From Caulobacteraceae bacterium (lineage in GTDB: Bacteria; Pseudomonadota; Alphaproteobacteria; Caulobacterales; Caulobacteraceae), in the NCBI GenBank assembly GCA_947475465.1, contig CANJLK010000008.1:24241-88240 (forward strand): a DNA stretch of 64,000 nt. The letters run 5' to 3'. Both the position numbers and the translations under genes were made by a program. The notes under the pieces were generated by a model that had not been told where the DNA came from, searched no databases, and saw nothing but the letters and a program-made list of their open reading frames with translations. Shown here one piece after another: positions 28,963 to 39,137 of this stretch. Each line of letters starts with the position of its first letter. Position 1 is the stretch's first letter.

Positions 28963-31302
28963 ATGTCCGATCACGCCCACTCCGGCCAGTCTCAGGCCTC
29001 GCGCGGCGACGGCGCGAAGGCAGCGACCGACCCGGTCTGCGGGATGAAGGTCGATGCGCAAGCGACCGAGCATCACGCAACCCACGACGGGCAGGCCTTC
29101 CACTTCTGTTCCAACGGCTGCCGGACCAAGTTCGTCGCTGAGCCGGCGAGATACCTTGAGAAGGATCAAGCGCCGGCCCCTGTGGCGCCGCCGGGCGCGA
29201 TCTACACCTGCCCGATGCACCCGCAGGTCCGGCAGGTCGGGCCGGGGCCTTGCCCGATCTGCGGCATGGCGCTGGAACCGGCCACGATGACGGCGGACAG
29301 CGGGCCGAGCGACGAGCTGTCGGACATGACCCGTCGGTTCTGGATCGGGCTTGCCCTGACCGCGCCGGTGTTCGGGCTCGAGATGGGCGGCCACCTCACG
29401 GGGTTGATGTTCCTCATGGGCCGGACGTCGAACTGGATCCAGCTGGCCCTGGCCACGCCCGTGGTGCTCTGGGCCGGCCGGCCGTTCTTCGAGCGCGGCT
29501 GGGCCTCCCTGAGACACCGCCACCTCAACATGTTCAGCCTCATCGCCATGGGGGTCGGCGTGTCGTGGGTCTACAGCATGGTCGCGGTCCTGGCGCCTGG
29601 CCTGTTTCCGCCCGCCTTCCGTGACGCCTCGGGCGGCGTGCCGGTCTATTTCGAGGCTGCGGCGGTGATCGTGGTCCTGGTGCTGCTTGGACAGGTGCTG
29701 GAGTTGCGGGCCCGCGCACAGACCGGCGGGGCGATCAGGGCGCTCCTGAACCTGGCGCCCAAGACGGCGCGCCGGATCCGCGAGGATGGCGCGGATGAGG
29801 ACGTCAGCCTCGACCAGATCCACGTGGGCGACCGTTTGCGCGTGCGACCCGGCGAGAAGATTCCGGTGGATGGGGAACTGGTGGAGGGACGGGTCTCCAT
29901 CGACGAGTCCCTGGTCACCGGCGAGTCCATGCCCGTCACCAAGGAGACCGGCGACAAGGTGATCGCCGGCGCGATCAACCTGACTGGCTCGTTTGTGATG
30001 CGGGCGGAGAAGGTCGGCGCGGACACCCTGCTTGCGCGGATCGTGCAGATGGTGGCCGAGGCGCAGCGCAGCCGTGCGCCGATCCAGCGCATGGCCGACC
30101 AGGTTTCCGGATGGTTCGTGCCGGCGGTGATCGCGGTGGCGGCCGTCGCCTTCGCCGCCTGGGGCATTGTCGGTCCCGACCCGCGGCTGGCCTTCGCCCT
30201 GGTGGCCGCCGTCTCGGTGCTGATCATCGCCTGTCCCTGCGCGCTGGGTCTGGCGACGCCCATGTCGATCATGGTGGGCGTCGGTCGCGGCGCACAGGCG
30301 GGCATCCTGATCAAGAACGCCGAAGCGCTGGAGCGCTTCGAGAAGATCGACACCCTGGTGGTCGACAAGACCGGCACGCTGACCGAGGGGCGGCCCGCGG
30401 TCACGGCAATCCATCCCGCACCCGGCTTTGACGCCAACGAATTGTTGCGCCTGGCGGCCAGCCTGGAGCGGGGCAGCGAACATCCGCTCGCGGACGCCAT
30501 CCTCCGGGCCGCGAAGGACCGCAATCTCACCCTGTCCGAGGTCCAGGATTTCGACTCTCCGGTCGGCAAGGGTGTGCTCGGGACCGTGGACGGCAAACAC
30601 CTGGCGCTGGGCGGCGCGCGCCTGATGTCGGAGCAAGGCGTGGACCTGACCCCCCTCGATGGCGAGGCGGAAGCGCTGCGGCGCGAAGGCGCGACGGCGA
30701 TCTTCGCTACGGTCGACGGCAAGCTCGCCGGCCTGCTCGGCATCTCAGATCCGATCAAGGCCACCACAGCGGACGCCGTGCGGGCGCTGAAGGCCGAGGG
30801 CGTCCGCATCGTCATGATGACCGGCGACAACCGCACCACGGCGCTGGCGGTAGCGAAACGCCTGGGCATCGAGGAGGTGGAGGCCGAGGTCCTGCCTGAG
30901 GACAAGGCCAAGGTGGTCCAGAGGCTTCGCGCAGAGGGCCGCTCGGTCGCCATGGCGGGCGATGGGGTCAACGACGCCCCGGCGCTGGCCGCCGCCGAGG
31001 TCGGGATCGCCATGGGCGCCGGTTCCGATGTGGCCATCGAGAGCGCTGGAGTGACGCTGCTCAAGGGCGACCTCCAGGGGATCGTCCGCGCGCGCCGCCT
31101 GTCGCGGGCGGTGATGCGCAACATCCGGCAGAACCTGGTCTTCGCCTTCATCTACAATGCCGCGGGCGTGCCGATCGCCGCGGGCGTGCTCTATCCGGCC
31201 TTCCACCTGCTGCTTTCGCCACAGATCGGGGCGGGGGCTATGGCGTTGTCGTCGGTCAGCGTGATCGCCAATGCCCTTCGCCTGCGCACCACAAGGCTAT
31301 GA
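28963..31302 (+). CDS. Copper-translocating P-type ATPase with N-terminal YHS and heavy-metal-binding domains
   Basis: [10 protein letters not shown] (YHS); [29 protein letters not shown] motif [31 protein letters not shown]. Confidence 0.94.
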   Translation: MSDHAHSGQSQASRGDGAKAATDPVCGMKVDAQATEHHATHDGQAFHFCSNGCRTKFVAEPARYLEKDQAPAPVAPPGAIYTCPMHPQVRQVGPGPCPICGMALEPATMTADSGPSDELSDMTRRFWIGLALTAPVFGLEMGGHLTGLMFLMGRTSNWIQLALATPVVLWAGRPFFERGWASLRHRHLNMFSLIAMGVGVSWVYSMVAVLAPGLFPPAFRDASGGVPVYFEAAAVIVVLVLLGQVLELRARAQTGGAIRALLNLAPKTARRIREDGADEDVSLDQIHVGDRLRVRPGEKIPVDGELVEGRVSIDESLVTGESMPVTKETGDKVIAGAINLTGSFVMRAEKVGADTLLARIVQMVAEAQRSRAPIQRMADQVSGWFVPAVIAVAAVAFAAWGIVGPDPRLAFALVAAVSVLIIACPCALGLATPMSIMVGVGRGAQAGILIKNAEALERFEKIDTLVVDKTGTLTEGRPAVTAIHPAPGFDANELLRLAASLERGSEHPLADAILRAAKDRNLTLSEVQDFDSPVGKGVLGTVDGKHLALGGARLMSEQGVDLTPLDGEAEALRREGATAIFATVDGKLAGLLGISDPIKATTADAVRALKAEGVRIVMMTGDNRTTALAVAKRLGIEEVEAEVLPEDKAKVVQRLRAEGRSVAMAGDGVNDAPALAAAEVGIAMGAGSDVAIESAGVTLLKGDLQGIVRARRLSRAVMRNIRQNLVFAFIYNAAGVPIAAGVLYPAFHLLLSPQIGAGAMALSSVSVIANALRLRTTRL

Positions 31303-31336
31303 CTGAAAGGGTCTCGGCGCGTACGGCCGCCGCGGG

Positions 31337-31951
31337 CTAGGGGGCGACAGCCGCGTCGGGCTCGGCCGGGGAGGCGCGCAGGCGGGCGCGGAACTCGTCC
31401 AGGCGGGTCCGGTAGCCTTCGGCGTCGCCGTACTCCAGGAACTCGAAGTAGCGCTGGTGGGGATCAGAGACCTTCAGCGCGTGCTTGATCGGGCACCAGT
31501 ACTGTTCCGTCCGGCTGGACACCTCGCGGACATAGGCGACCACGCCGTTGGCGTAGGCGCAGAAGGTGCAGTTCAGCGCCTCGATGACGTTGAGGTATTT
31601 CAGCTTTCCGCGGTCGAGCGCGATGTAGTCGCGGCGCCGGACCCGGGCGATGCCGTACACACGAAAGCAGATGGCCTGGTAGGCGCTCACCCAGCCATCG
31701 ACGATCGCCAGGGGTACGATCAGCGAATAGATCACCGGGGCTGAGAGGACGACGCCCACGGTCGTGCGCCCGAAGTATTTCGCCAGGCCCATTTTCAGCT
31801 GGCGGTGCTCGATCGCGACGCCATCCTCGAACTGACCGATCTGTTTCGAAAGCTTCCAGCCCAGAGCCTTGCGGCGCCGCTCGATCTCCCGGTCCAACTC
31901 ACCCTGAAGGTGGACGATCTCCTCGGCGAGATCCTTCATGCGTTGGGTCAT
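31337..31951 (-). CDS. Conserved-looking hypothetical protein, coiled-coil N-terminus plus membrane segments, Cys-rich stretch
   Basis: EEIVHLQGELDREIERRR; VVLSAPVIYSLIVPLAIVDGW; NCTFCAYANGVVAYV...YWCPIKH. Confidence 0.7.
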   Translation of the reverse strand: MTQRMKDLAEEIVHLQGELDREIERRRKALGWKLSKQIGQFEDGVAIEHRQLKMGLAKYFGRTTVGVVLSAPVIYSLIVPLAIVDGWVSAYQAICFRVYGIARVRRRDYIALDRGKLKYLNVIEALNCTFCAYANGVVAYVREVSSRTEQYWCPIKHALKVSDPHQRYFEFLEYGDAEGYRTRLDEFRARLRASPAEPDAAVAP

Positions 31952-32009
31952 GGACGGCCTTGGGCTTTCCCTGGGGATCGGACGATCGCCGCGCGGGTGC
32001 GGTCAGCCG

Positions 32010-33836
32010 TTACGGTCGCTTGCTGAAGCTTTCCACATAGCGCGCCACGGCCTCCACGTCGCTAGCGCTCAAGGCGCCCGGGAACAGCTTCGGCATTGGC
32101 GGCTTGGGCGCCTTGATCCAGGCGACCACCTGATCGTGGGACCGTCGCCCGGAGATGCCTACGAGGGACGCGCCCCCGGCGCCCCCCTCGCCGTTGGCGC
32201 CGTGGCAAGCGGCGCACAGGCTGCCGTATAGGTCGTGGCCGCTGCGGGTGGGTGTATCGGTGTCCGACACCGCCAGGACGCGGGGAGGGCCGCCGCTCGG
32301 CCCGTCTGCCGACAGGATCACAAGCTGCGGCGGGCCACCGTCTCCGAAGCTGCTGCGGCTGATGTTGCCGACCGTCGCGGCCACGTACTGGCGCTGGCCG
32401 ACCGCATAGGTGATCACTCCGCCGGCCAGGGCGCCGCCGAGGTTGCGGCGTTGCAGGACCCGGCCGGTGACCGCGTCGAAGACGTAGAAGTTCCCGGCCA
32501 GGTCGCCGGTCATCACAAGCCCGCTGGCCGTGGACGTGACGCCCGCGACAACGGGGGCCGGTGTGTGGAAGCGCCATTTCAGCTTGCCGGTGACGCCGTC
32601 GAGGGCGCTGACCCAGCCGCTGCGGGGATTGTCGCCCTTCAGGTCGATGCTGGTGCCCAGATAGAGCTGCCCGGGCGTGAATGCCTGGGCCCCGCTGACG
32701 AAGGTGTTGCACCAGTCGACCGCGCCCACATAGACCGCGCCGGTCTTCGGATTGTAGCCCGGTCCGTTCCATTCCACGCCGCCCAGCGGGCCCGGGCAGG
32801 CGTAGGTGCCCTGCGGGGTTGGCGCCTTGTCGGCGTTGACACTGGTGGTGACGGCGGTGCGGGCGACGAGCCTGTGGGTCGCGCGGTCCAGCAGGTAGAC
32901 GAAGCCATCCTTGCTACCGAGGGCCACCCGCTGGGCGCCCGACGGCGTTCGGTAAAGCATCGGCGCGGCGCCCAGGTCCCAGTCGAACCCGTCGTTCGGG
33001 CGGACCTGATAGTACCATTTGAGCTTGCCCGTGCGGGCGTCGAGCACCACCACGCTGTTGGTGAAGAGGTTGGCGCCCGGCCGCACGGAAATGTCGAAGT
33101 CCGGCCCGGGATTGGCCACGGGCACGAACACCTCTCCGGTGGCGGGATCGAGAGTGTACGACGTCCAGGTGGCGCCGCCGCCGCGCTTGGCGGACTCGGG
33201 GATTTGCCAGGTCTCGGCGCCGAAATCGTCGCCCTGCGGAATGGTATTGAAGCGCCAGACCTCCTTGCCGGTCGCCGCATCGAAGGCCGACACGCGGCCA
33301 CGGATGCCCACGTCGCTGCCCGCGGGGCCCATGTACACCAGGCCGTTCCAGGCGATCGGCGCGGCGGCCATCGATTCGCCGATGACGGTGTCCCCGGCCT
33401 GGACCGACCAGAGGACCGCGCCGGTTTTGGCGTCGAGGGCTTCGAGGCGCCCGTCCTGGGTTCCGCGGAACAGGCGGCCGTCCAGATAGGCGAGCCCGCG
33501 ATTGGCGTGGCCAGCCTCTGGGCCGCCGATCGTGTCGACCGTGCGCCAGCGAAGCGCGCAGGTGCGGGCGTCGAGCGCCACGGTGGTGTGCACCGTGGTG
33601 AGATAGAGGGTCGAGTTCAGCATCAGGATGCCGGACTCGAGCGAGCCGGGATCGCCGAGCGCGATCCGGCAGATGGACCTAAGCCGCGCGGCGTTGCCCG
33701 CGTTGATCGCGATGAGCGGGGAGTAGCGCTGGGAGGCGAGGTCGTTGGCGTAGCCACGCCACTCGGCGCCCGGAGCGCCGGCGGCCTGAGCGCTTGCGGC
33801 GGCAAGGGCCATGGCCAGGACCACGCCGCGCGCCAT
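32010..33836 (-). CDS. PQQ-type beta-propeller dehydrogenase-like protein with C-terminal cytochrome c
   Basis: Repeats such as DAKTGAVLWSV, DAATGKEVWRF, DARTGKLKWYY; C-terminal LYGSLCAACHGANGEGG haem-binding motif; signal peptide. Confidence 0.88.
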   Translation of the reverse strand: MARGVVLAMALAAASAQAAGAPGAEWRGYANDLASQRYSPLIAINAGNAARLRSICRIALGDPGSLESGILMLNSTLYLTTVHTTVALDARTCALRWRTVDTIGGPEAGHANRGLAYLDGRLFRGTQDGRLEALDAKTGAVLWSVQAGDTVIGESMAAAPIAWNGLVYMGPAGSDVGIRGRVSAFDAATGKEVWRFNTIPQGDDFGAETWQIPESAKRGGGATWTSYTLDPATGEVFVPVANPGPDFDISVRPGANLFTNSVVVLDARTGKLKWYYQVRPNDGFDWDLGAAPMLYRTPSGAQRVALGSKDGFVYLLDRATHRLVARTAVTTSVNADKAPTPQGTYACPGPLGGVEWNGPGYNPKTGAVYVGAVDWCNTFVSGAQAFTPGQLYLGTSIDLKGDNPRSGWVSALDGVTGKLKWRFHTPAPVVAGVTSTASGLVMTGDLAGNFYVFDAVTGRVLQRRNLGGALAGGVITYAVGQRQYVAATVGNISRSSFGDGGPPQLVILSADGPSGGPPRVLAVSDTDTPTRSGHDLYGSLCAACHGANGEGGAGGASLVGISGRRSHDQVVAWIKAPKPPMPKLFPGALSASDVEAVARYVESFSKRP

Positions 33837-33994
33837 CGAAACGAAAAAGGACGACTGGGTGGTCAAGAGGATGCCCTTGCGCTGGCGGCTTGGGCGCCGC
33901 TCTGAAGCGAAAGCCGGGCCCTGTCCCGGCTCACCCCCTGGCGGGAGTGAGGGGAGCTTGCGCGAAGCGCGGATGCTTGTCGACCGGGCAAGTG

Positions 33995-34783
33995 TCACCA
34001 GATGGTGCGACCGCCATCGACGACCAGGTCGTGACCCGTGACATAGCCCGCGCCGTCGGAGGCCAGGTAGGCGACGGCGTTTCCGATGTCCGACGGCTCT
34101 CCGTGCCGGCCCATGGGCACGCCCGCGGCGATCTTCGCCCGGACCTCCGGCTGCCTTGAACGTCCGGGACGTTCGATATAGCCGGGCGTGACCGTGTTGA
34201 CGGTAATGCCCCAGTGGGCGACCCCCACCGCCAGGTCGCGGGTGAGACCCGTCAGGCCGGCCTTGGCGGCGGTGTAGGAAACCCCCCGGAAGGGCCCGCG
34301 CGGATGCTCCCGGTCCACGGCGTTGACGCTGCCCGTCCCGTCGTTGCCGACGACCGCCAGAATGGAGCTGATATTGATGATCCGCCCGAAACCCTGGTCG
34401 CGCATCACCTCGATCGCCGCCTGGGCGAGGAAGAACTGGGCTTCGAGATTCACGCCCACGACCTGACGCCAAGCGTCGACGGTGTAGTCCAGGAGCCGGT
34501 CCTCGTTGCCGCCGCCGGCGTTGTTGACCAGGATATCCAGCCGTCCGAACCGATCCTTGGCGGCCTGGACGATGGCGGCCCGGTCCTCGGGAACCGTGAC
34601 GTCAGCGGCGAGAATCTCGACGCGGCCCGGCGCGCCTGCGAGCGCCTGCGCCGTGGCCTGGAGGGGTTCCAGCCGGCGGCCCACGGCCAGGCAGTCCACG
34701 CCCGCCGCGGTCAGGGCCTCGACGACACCCTGGCCGATGCCCGTGCCGCCGCCCGTCACGATCGCCGCCCTGCGTTGCGTCAT
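33995..34783 (-). CDS. SDR-family NAD(P)-dependent oxidoreductase
   Basis: AAIVTGGGTGIGQGV; NNAGG; YTAAKAGLTGLTRDLA. Confidence 0.92.
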   Translation of the reverse strand: MTQRRAAIVTGGGTGIGQGVVEALTAAGVDCLAVGRRLEPLQATAQALAGAPGRVEILAADVTVPEDRAAIVQAAKDRFGRLDILVNNAGGGNEDRLLDYTVDAWRQVVGVNLEAQFFLAQAAIEVMRDQGFGRIINISSILAVVGNDGTGSVNAVDREHPRGPFRGVSYTAAKAGLTGLTRDLAVGVAHWGITVNTVTPGYIERPGRSRQPEVRAKIAAGVPMGRHGEPSDIGNAVAYLASDGAGYVTGHDLVVDGGRTIW

Positions 34784-34941
34784 CAGAAGGTCCCCCAAGC
34801 GTGTGGCGACTTTGCCCGCGCAGGGCGATAGCGCCGTTTGCTGTGGACGGGAAGTTCGCGCAGGGCCTTCGACCCTCGGCTTTGCGGCGGTTCGGCGATA
34901 TCTTGCGGCGCCGGCTTGAATGGCCGGCCTTGCCGCGGGGA

Positions 34942-35304
34942 ATGTTTGTGACGCCGAAATCCGTGACCCTCCATGGCATCAAGGCCTGCGACACGATGAA
35001 GAAGGCGTGGACCTGGCTGGACGGGGCCGGCGTCGCCTACGATTTCCATGACTACAAGAAGCAGGGGATCGATGCGGCGACCCTAAAGAGGTGGGCGGAC
35101 AAGGTCGGCTGGGAGGTGCTGCTCAACCGGGCCGGCACGACCTTCAAGAAGCTGCCGGACGCGGACAAGACCGGGCTCGACGAGGCCAAGGCCATCGCCC
35201 TGATGAGCGCCCAGCCCTCGATGATCAAACGCCCCGTGCTCGACGCGGACGGCGAATTGGTGGTCGGCTTCAAGCCGGAGATCTACGCCAAGACCTTCGG
35301 ATGA
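34942..35304 (+). CDS. ArsC/Spx-family (YffB-like) protein
   Basis: VTLHGIKACDTMKKAWTWLDGAGVAYDFHDYKKQGID; SMIKRPVLDADGELVVGFKPEIY. Confidence 0.88.
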   Translation: MFVTPKSVTLHGIKACDTMKKAWTWLDGAGVAYDFHDYKKQGIDAATLKRWADKVGWEVLLNRAGTTFKKLPDADKTGLDEAKAIALMSAQPSMIKRPVLDADGELVVGFKPEIYAKTFG

Positions 35305-35440
35305 TAGGTCGCAGGATAATATAAGGCATTCAACCCGTTGCGGGTCGGGCAGCGACCCTGCGCCTTTTCGGCGCGCGCGGCGGAACCGGGGGCGTGGGCC
35401 GGAGTTTCGGTGGCTCACCCCACGCCCGCGGAGACCTGCC

Positions 35441-35956
35441 ATGCCGACCCAAGACGCCCCCGACGCCGTCGCCCTGCTGAAAGCCGATCACCGCAAGGTC
35501 GAGGAGCTGTTCGCCAGCTTTGAAAAAACCACCGGGGCCGCCAAGAAGCGGGCGCTGGCCGAGCAGATATGCCTTGAACTGACCGTCCACACCAAGATCG
35601 AGGAAGATATCTTCTACCCGGCCTGCGAAGGCGCGGTTGAGGAAGACCTGCTGCGCGAAGCCTATGTGGAGCACGACGGCGCCAAGGTGCTGATCGCCGA
35701 GATCGAGGCCGGCGGGCCCGATGACAAGTTCTACGACGCCAAGGTGAAGGTGCTTTCCGAGATGATCGAGCACCACGTCGAGGAGGAGGAAAAGCGGGTC
35801 GAGGGGATGTTCTCCCAGGCGCGCAAGGCCGGCCTCGACATGGATGACCTGGGCGCGCGAATGGCGGACGAGAAGCAGCGGCTGGTGGCTGACTACAAGG
35901 CCGCTGGCCCGCCCACACCGGAAACGCCGACATTCACCGCCACAGAACTGCGCTAG
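35441..35956 (+). CDS. Hemerythrin domain-containing protein
   Basis: LLKADHRKVEELF; ELTVHTKIEEDIFYPA; EHHVEEEEKRV. Confidence 0.92.
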   Translation: MPTQDAPDAVALLKADHRKVEELFASFEKTTGAAKKRALAEQICLELTVHTKIEEDIFYPACEGAVEEDLLREAYVEHDGAKVLIAEIEAGGPDDKFYDAKVKVLSEMIEHHVEEEEKRVEGMFSQARKAGLDMDDLGARMADEKQRLVADYKAAGPPTPETPTFTATELR

Positions 35957-35993
35957 GCGCGGCCTTGGGCGGGGCCGCTCGCAAGGGACGGGC

Positions 35994-37184
35994 GTGACCA
36001 GGCCGGAAGAGCGGTCCGCCCGCCTTGTCCAGACGCGCAACCTGAAGATGGCGCGCTCGGCCCACGCCTATGTGCGTGGGTCGACGGTCAAGTTCTACGA
36101 ATGGCTGGAGGCCAGCGCGGGCAGGATTCCGGACGGCCCGCCGGTCTGGATCTGCGGCGACTGCCACATGGGCAACCTTGGGCCTTTGGCCGACGCCAGG
36201 GGCCGCGTGGCGGTGCAGATCCGCGACCTCGACCAGACGGTGATCGGCAACCCGGCGCACGACCTGATCCGGCTGGGCCTGTCCCTGGCCTCGGCGGCTC
36301 GCGGCTCGAACCTGCCGGGGGTCACGACAGCACGCATCCTTGAGGCCCTGGTCGCCGGCTACGAGGCCGCGCTGATGGGCGAATTCAAAAAGGAATACGA
36401 CGGCGACCGGCGGCCCAAGCAGATCGGCTCGCTGCTGGATGAATCCGTGAAACGCCGGTGGCGGCATCTGGCCCTGGAACGTCTGGACACCGTCAAGCCG
36501 GTCGTGCCCTTGGGAAAGAAGTTCTGGGCTCTCACGGACGAGGAGCGCGAGGCGCTGAAAGCGCTGTTCGACCAGGAGGCGGTGCACGAGATGGTCACCG
36601 GCCTACAGGGCCGCGACAGGCATGATTCGGTGCGCCTGGTGGACGCGGCCTACTGGATGAAGGGCTGCAGCTCGCTGGGCCGCCTGCGCTATGCCGCCAT
36701 GCTGAGGGTGGGGCAGGGCAATTCGTCGTCGCTGTGTCTGGTGGACGTGAAGGAGGCGGTGACAGCGGCCGCGCCACGGGCGATGGGCATCCCCATGCCA
36801 CGCGATAACGCCGTGCGCGTGGTGACCGGCGCACAGGCCCTGTCGCCCAACCTTGGCCGCCGGATGATCGCCGCAAGGCTGTTGGGCCGCGGCGTGGTGC
36901 TGCGCGAGCTGATGCCCCAGGATCTCAAGATCGAAGTCGACCGGCTGACCCAGGACCAGGCGACAACCCTTGCCGGCTATCTCGCCGGTGTGGTGGGCCG
37001 CGCGCATGGCCGGCAGATGGACAAGGCGACCCGCGACACGTGGCTGACCGAGCTGGGCAGGGCGCGCGGCTCGACCCTGGACGCTCCCTCGTGGCTATGG
37101 ACCAGCGTCGTGGACCTGGTCGCCGTGCTTGAGGCCGCGTACCTCGACCACTGTCGCCGGTTCGTCCTGGCGAGCGCCGCCTGA
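35994..37184 (+). CDS. DUF2252 family protein
   Basis: VWICGDCHMGNLGPLADARGRVAVQIRDLDQTVIGNPAHDLIRLGLSLA; GTG start inferred. Confidence 0.85.
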   Translation: MTRPEERSARLVQTRNLKMARSAHAYVRGSTVKFYEWLEASAGRIPDGPPVWICGDCHMGNLGPLADARGRVAVQIRDLDQTVIGNPAHDLIRLGLSLASAARGSNLPGVTTARILEALVAGYEAALMGEFKKEYDGDRRPKQIGSLLDESVKRRWRHLALERLDTVKPVVPLGKKFWALTDEEREALKALFDQEAVHEMVTGLQGRDRHDSVRLVDAAYWMKGCSSLGRLRYAAMLRVGQGNSSSLCLVDVKEAVTAAAPRAMGIPMPRDNAVRVVTGAQALSPNLGRRMIAARLLGRGVVLRELMPQDLKIEVDRLTQDQATTLAGYLAGVVGRAHGRQMDKATRDTWLTELGRARGSTLDAPSWLWTSVVDLVAVLEAAYLDHCRRFVLASAA

Positions 37185-37278
37185 CGAACCGGCCTGCATC
37201 CGATCAGGTTGCGCGCGGCGACTAGGGTGTGAAAGGTGGCGGGCGGTTCCCGTCGCCGGAGCCCTCGGAGTCCGCATC

Positions 37279-37797
37279 ATGGACGATCTCTTTCGCAGCT
37301 ACTGGTGGCTGCTCTTCCCCATCGGCGCCTTCGTGTTCGGCGCCTGGGACCGCTGGCTGAACTACAAGCGCAGCCGCGACCAACTGGACCTGATCAGGAC
37401 CTTCGCCGCCCAGGGCAAGGAGGTGCCGCCCGAACTGATGCAGCAGATTCGAGACGAGGGCGCGGGGCCGGGGCCTCCGCCAGGATATCCGCCGCAAGGG
37501 CCCGACGGGCCGGCAGCCGGCCCAGGCTACGGTCCCCAGGGATACTGGGGAGGCTATTGGTCCTCACCTCGGCACATGCGCCGCGCCTGGCGGGGCTACT
37601 ACAGGTGGGGCCCCTATTGGCAGTGGCGCCGGGTGCTGATCACCGGCGCGTTGGCGGCCGGGTTCTGGTGGGCCGCCATGGACGGCAACTGGCCCGGGAC
37701 CTATGGACCCTTCCGGCTTGTAGCCATCGTCATGACGGTGATCTTCGTGGGCAATCTGCTCAGTGCGCTGCTGTTCTCGCGTTTCCGGGACAAATGA
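37279..37797 (+). CDS. Small membrane protein with Pro/Gly/Tyr-rich central segment (DUF6249-like N-terminus)
   Basis: LLFPIGAFVFGAWDRWL ... GKEVPPELMQQI; low-complexity GPGPPPGYPPQGPDGPAAGPGYGPQGYWGGYW. Confidence 0.75.
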   Translation: MDDLFRSYWWLLFPIGAFVFGAWDRWLNYKRSRDQLDLIRTFAAQGKEVPPELMQQIRDEGAGPGPPPGYPPQGPDGPAAGPGYGPQGYWGGYWSSPRHMRRAWRGYYRWGPYWQWRRVLITGALAAGFWWAAMDGNWPGTYGPFRLVAIVMTVIFVGNLLSALLFSRFRDK

Positions 37798-38333
37798 GCC
37801 CGGCGAGCCTCGACGAGGCTCTGGTCGCCGCCGCCCAGGGCGGATCGGCCGAGGCCTTCGCCCGGCTGGTCGAGCGCCATCAGCAGGCGCTGCGGGCCTT
37901 CCTGCGCCGCGCCTGCGGCGACTGGTCGACAGCCGACGACCTGGCGCAGGAGACGTTCCTGGCGGCCTGGACGCAGCTCGGCCGACTGCGGGCTGGGGCC
38001 AGCGTACGGGCCTGGCTGTGCGGCATCGGCTACAACAAGCACCTGACGGCGCGACGGTCATGGGCCCGGGACCGGGCGCGGGACGCGCAATATGGCGAAG
38101 GTGGCGGCCCCGCGCTGGAAGCCGCGCCGAAGGACCGGGTGGCGCTGGAGCGGGCGATGGCGGACCTGCCTGTCGAGCAACGGGCCTGCGTCGCCCTTTG
38201 CCTGGCCGCGGAGTTCAGCCATTCCGAGGCGGCCGAGGCCCTGGACCTGCCGCTCGGGACGGTGAAGAGTCATGTGACGCGGGGCCGCGCGCGGCTGCTG
38301 CTGGCGTTGGGAGTTTCCGATGACGAAGGCTGA
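37794..38333 (+). CDS. ECF-type RNA polymerase sigma factor
   Basis: Sigma2 DDLAQETFLAAW; Sigma4 LPVEQRACVALCLAAEFSHSEAAEALDLPLGTVKSHVTRGRARL; ATGA overlap with the upstream gene. Confidence 0.92.
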   Translation: MSPASLDEALVAAAQGGSAEAFARLVERHQQALRAFLRRACGDWSTADDLAQETFLAAWTQLGRLRAGASVRAWLCGIGYNKHLTARRSWARDRARDAQYGEGGGPALEAAPKDRVALERAMADLPVEQRACVALCLAAEFSHSEAAEALDLPLGTVKSHVTRGRARLLLALGVSDDEG

Positions 38334-38628
38334 CGATCGGCTGAGGGCGGCGTTCGCTCTGAATGACCCGCCGCCGCGCGACGCCGGATTCTCGGCCGCG
38401 GTTATGGAGCGGGTGATGCGCCGACGGTTTCTGGAGGACCTCGCCTGGCAGGGCGTGCTGGCGGTGGCGGGCGCCGGCCTGCTCGGGCTGTTGTGGCGGC
38501 CGCTGCAGACGATGCTCGTGTCGCTGTCCCAGAGTCTGGCTCCCGCCTTCGCCGTCCTGGCTGTGCTAGTCTGCGGCTGGGTGATCCTCAATGGGCGGGG
38601 CGATTCCGACGCGATCCTGCAAACATGA
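38320..38628 (+). CDS. Short membrane protein, candidate anti-sigma factor
   Basis: Overlaps sigma gene 3' end; soluble N-terminus PPPRDAGFSAAVMERVMRR followed by hydrophobic segments. Confidence 0.7.
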   Translation: MTKADDRLRAAFALNDPPPRDAGFSAAVMERVMRRRFLEDLAWQGVLAVAGAGLLGLLWRPLQTMLVSLSQSLAPAFAVLAVLVCGWVILNGRGDSDAILQT

Positions 38629-38732
38629 CCAAGATTTCATCCGGGCGGCTGCATCTGAACCCGGCGCCGTAAGGCTCTTCCTCATCAGAGACGGGCTGGA
38701 ATGGCCCGCTGATATCGAGAAGGGACCAGACG

Positions 38733-39110
38733 ATGGAAATTCTAATTCCGATCACGATGTTCATCATGATCGGCGCGATCGTGATCCTGCCGCGCTACTT
38801 CCGCAGCCAGGAACGTCAGAAGATGGCCGAAGCCCTGCGCGCGGCGATCGAGCGTGGCGAGACCATCCCGCCGGACTTCATGACCTCGCTTCAAATGCAG
38901 ACGACGGTGAAGCTGCCGCCGTCGCCGGCCCGCGACTTGCGGACCGGAATCATCTGGCTGGGCGTGGCGATTGGCATCGCCGGCTTCGGCGTCGCGCTCG
39001 GCTTCGAGGAGCCGGACGCCACCTTTCCGCTGATCGCCTGCGCGGCGTTCCCGGGCTTCATCGGCCTGGCGTTCGTGATCCTGGGCCTGATCAACAAGAA
39101 GGGCGCCTAG
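38733..39110 (+). CDS. DUF6249-like membrane protein
   Basis: MEILIPITMFIMIGAIVILPRYFRSQERQKMAEALRAAIERGETIPPDFMTSL plus two further TM segments. Confidence 0.8.
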   Translation: MEILIPITMFIMIGAIVILPRYFRSQERQKMAEALRAAIERGETIPPDFMTSLQMQTTVKLPPSPARDLRTGIIWLGVAIGIAGFGVALGFEEPDATFPLIACAAFPGFIGLAFVILGLINKKGA

Positions 39111-39137
39111 GGGCCATAAGGCGCGGGGAGAGACCCA

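Noticed and set aside
28924-30636. 570-aa minus-strand ORF opposite the copper P-type ATPase (also 29646-31151)
   Set aside because: Antisense shadow; composition (Arg/His/Gly/Asp-rich, no motifs) typical of non-coding frames.
32235-33905. 556-aa plus-strand ORF opposite the PQQ/cytochrome gene
   Set aside because: Antisense shadow of a well supported coding sequence.
33907-33931. AGCCGGG/CCCGGCT hairpin between the SDR and PQQ genes
   Set aside because: Short stem with weak T-tract; not enough to call a terminator.
33837-34472. N-terminal extension of the 820-aa ORF 32010-34472
   Set aside because: The signal peptide begins at 33836 (MARGVVLAMALAAASAQA); the extension runs antisense/out of frame through the SDR gene.
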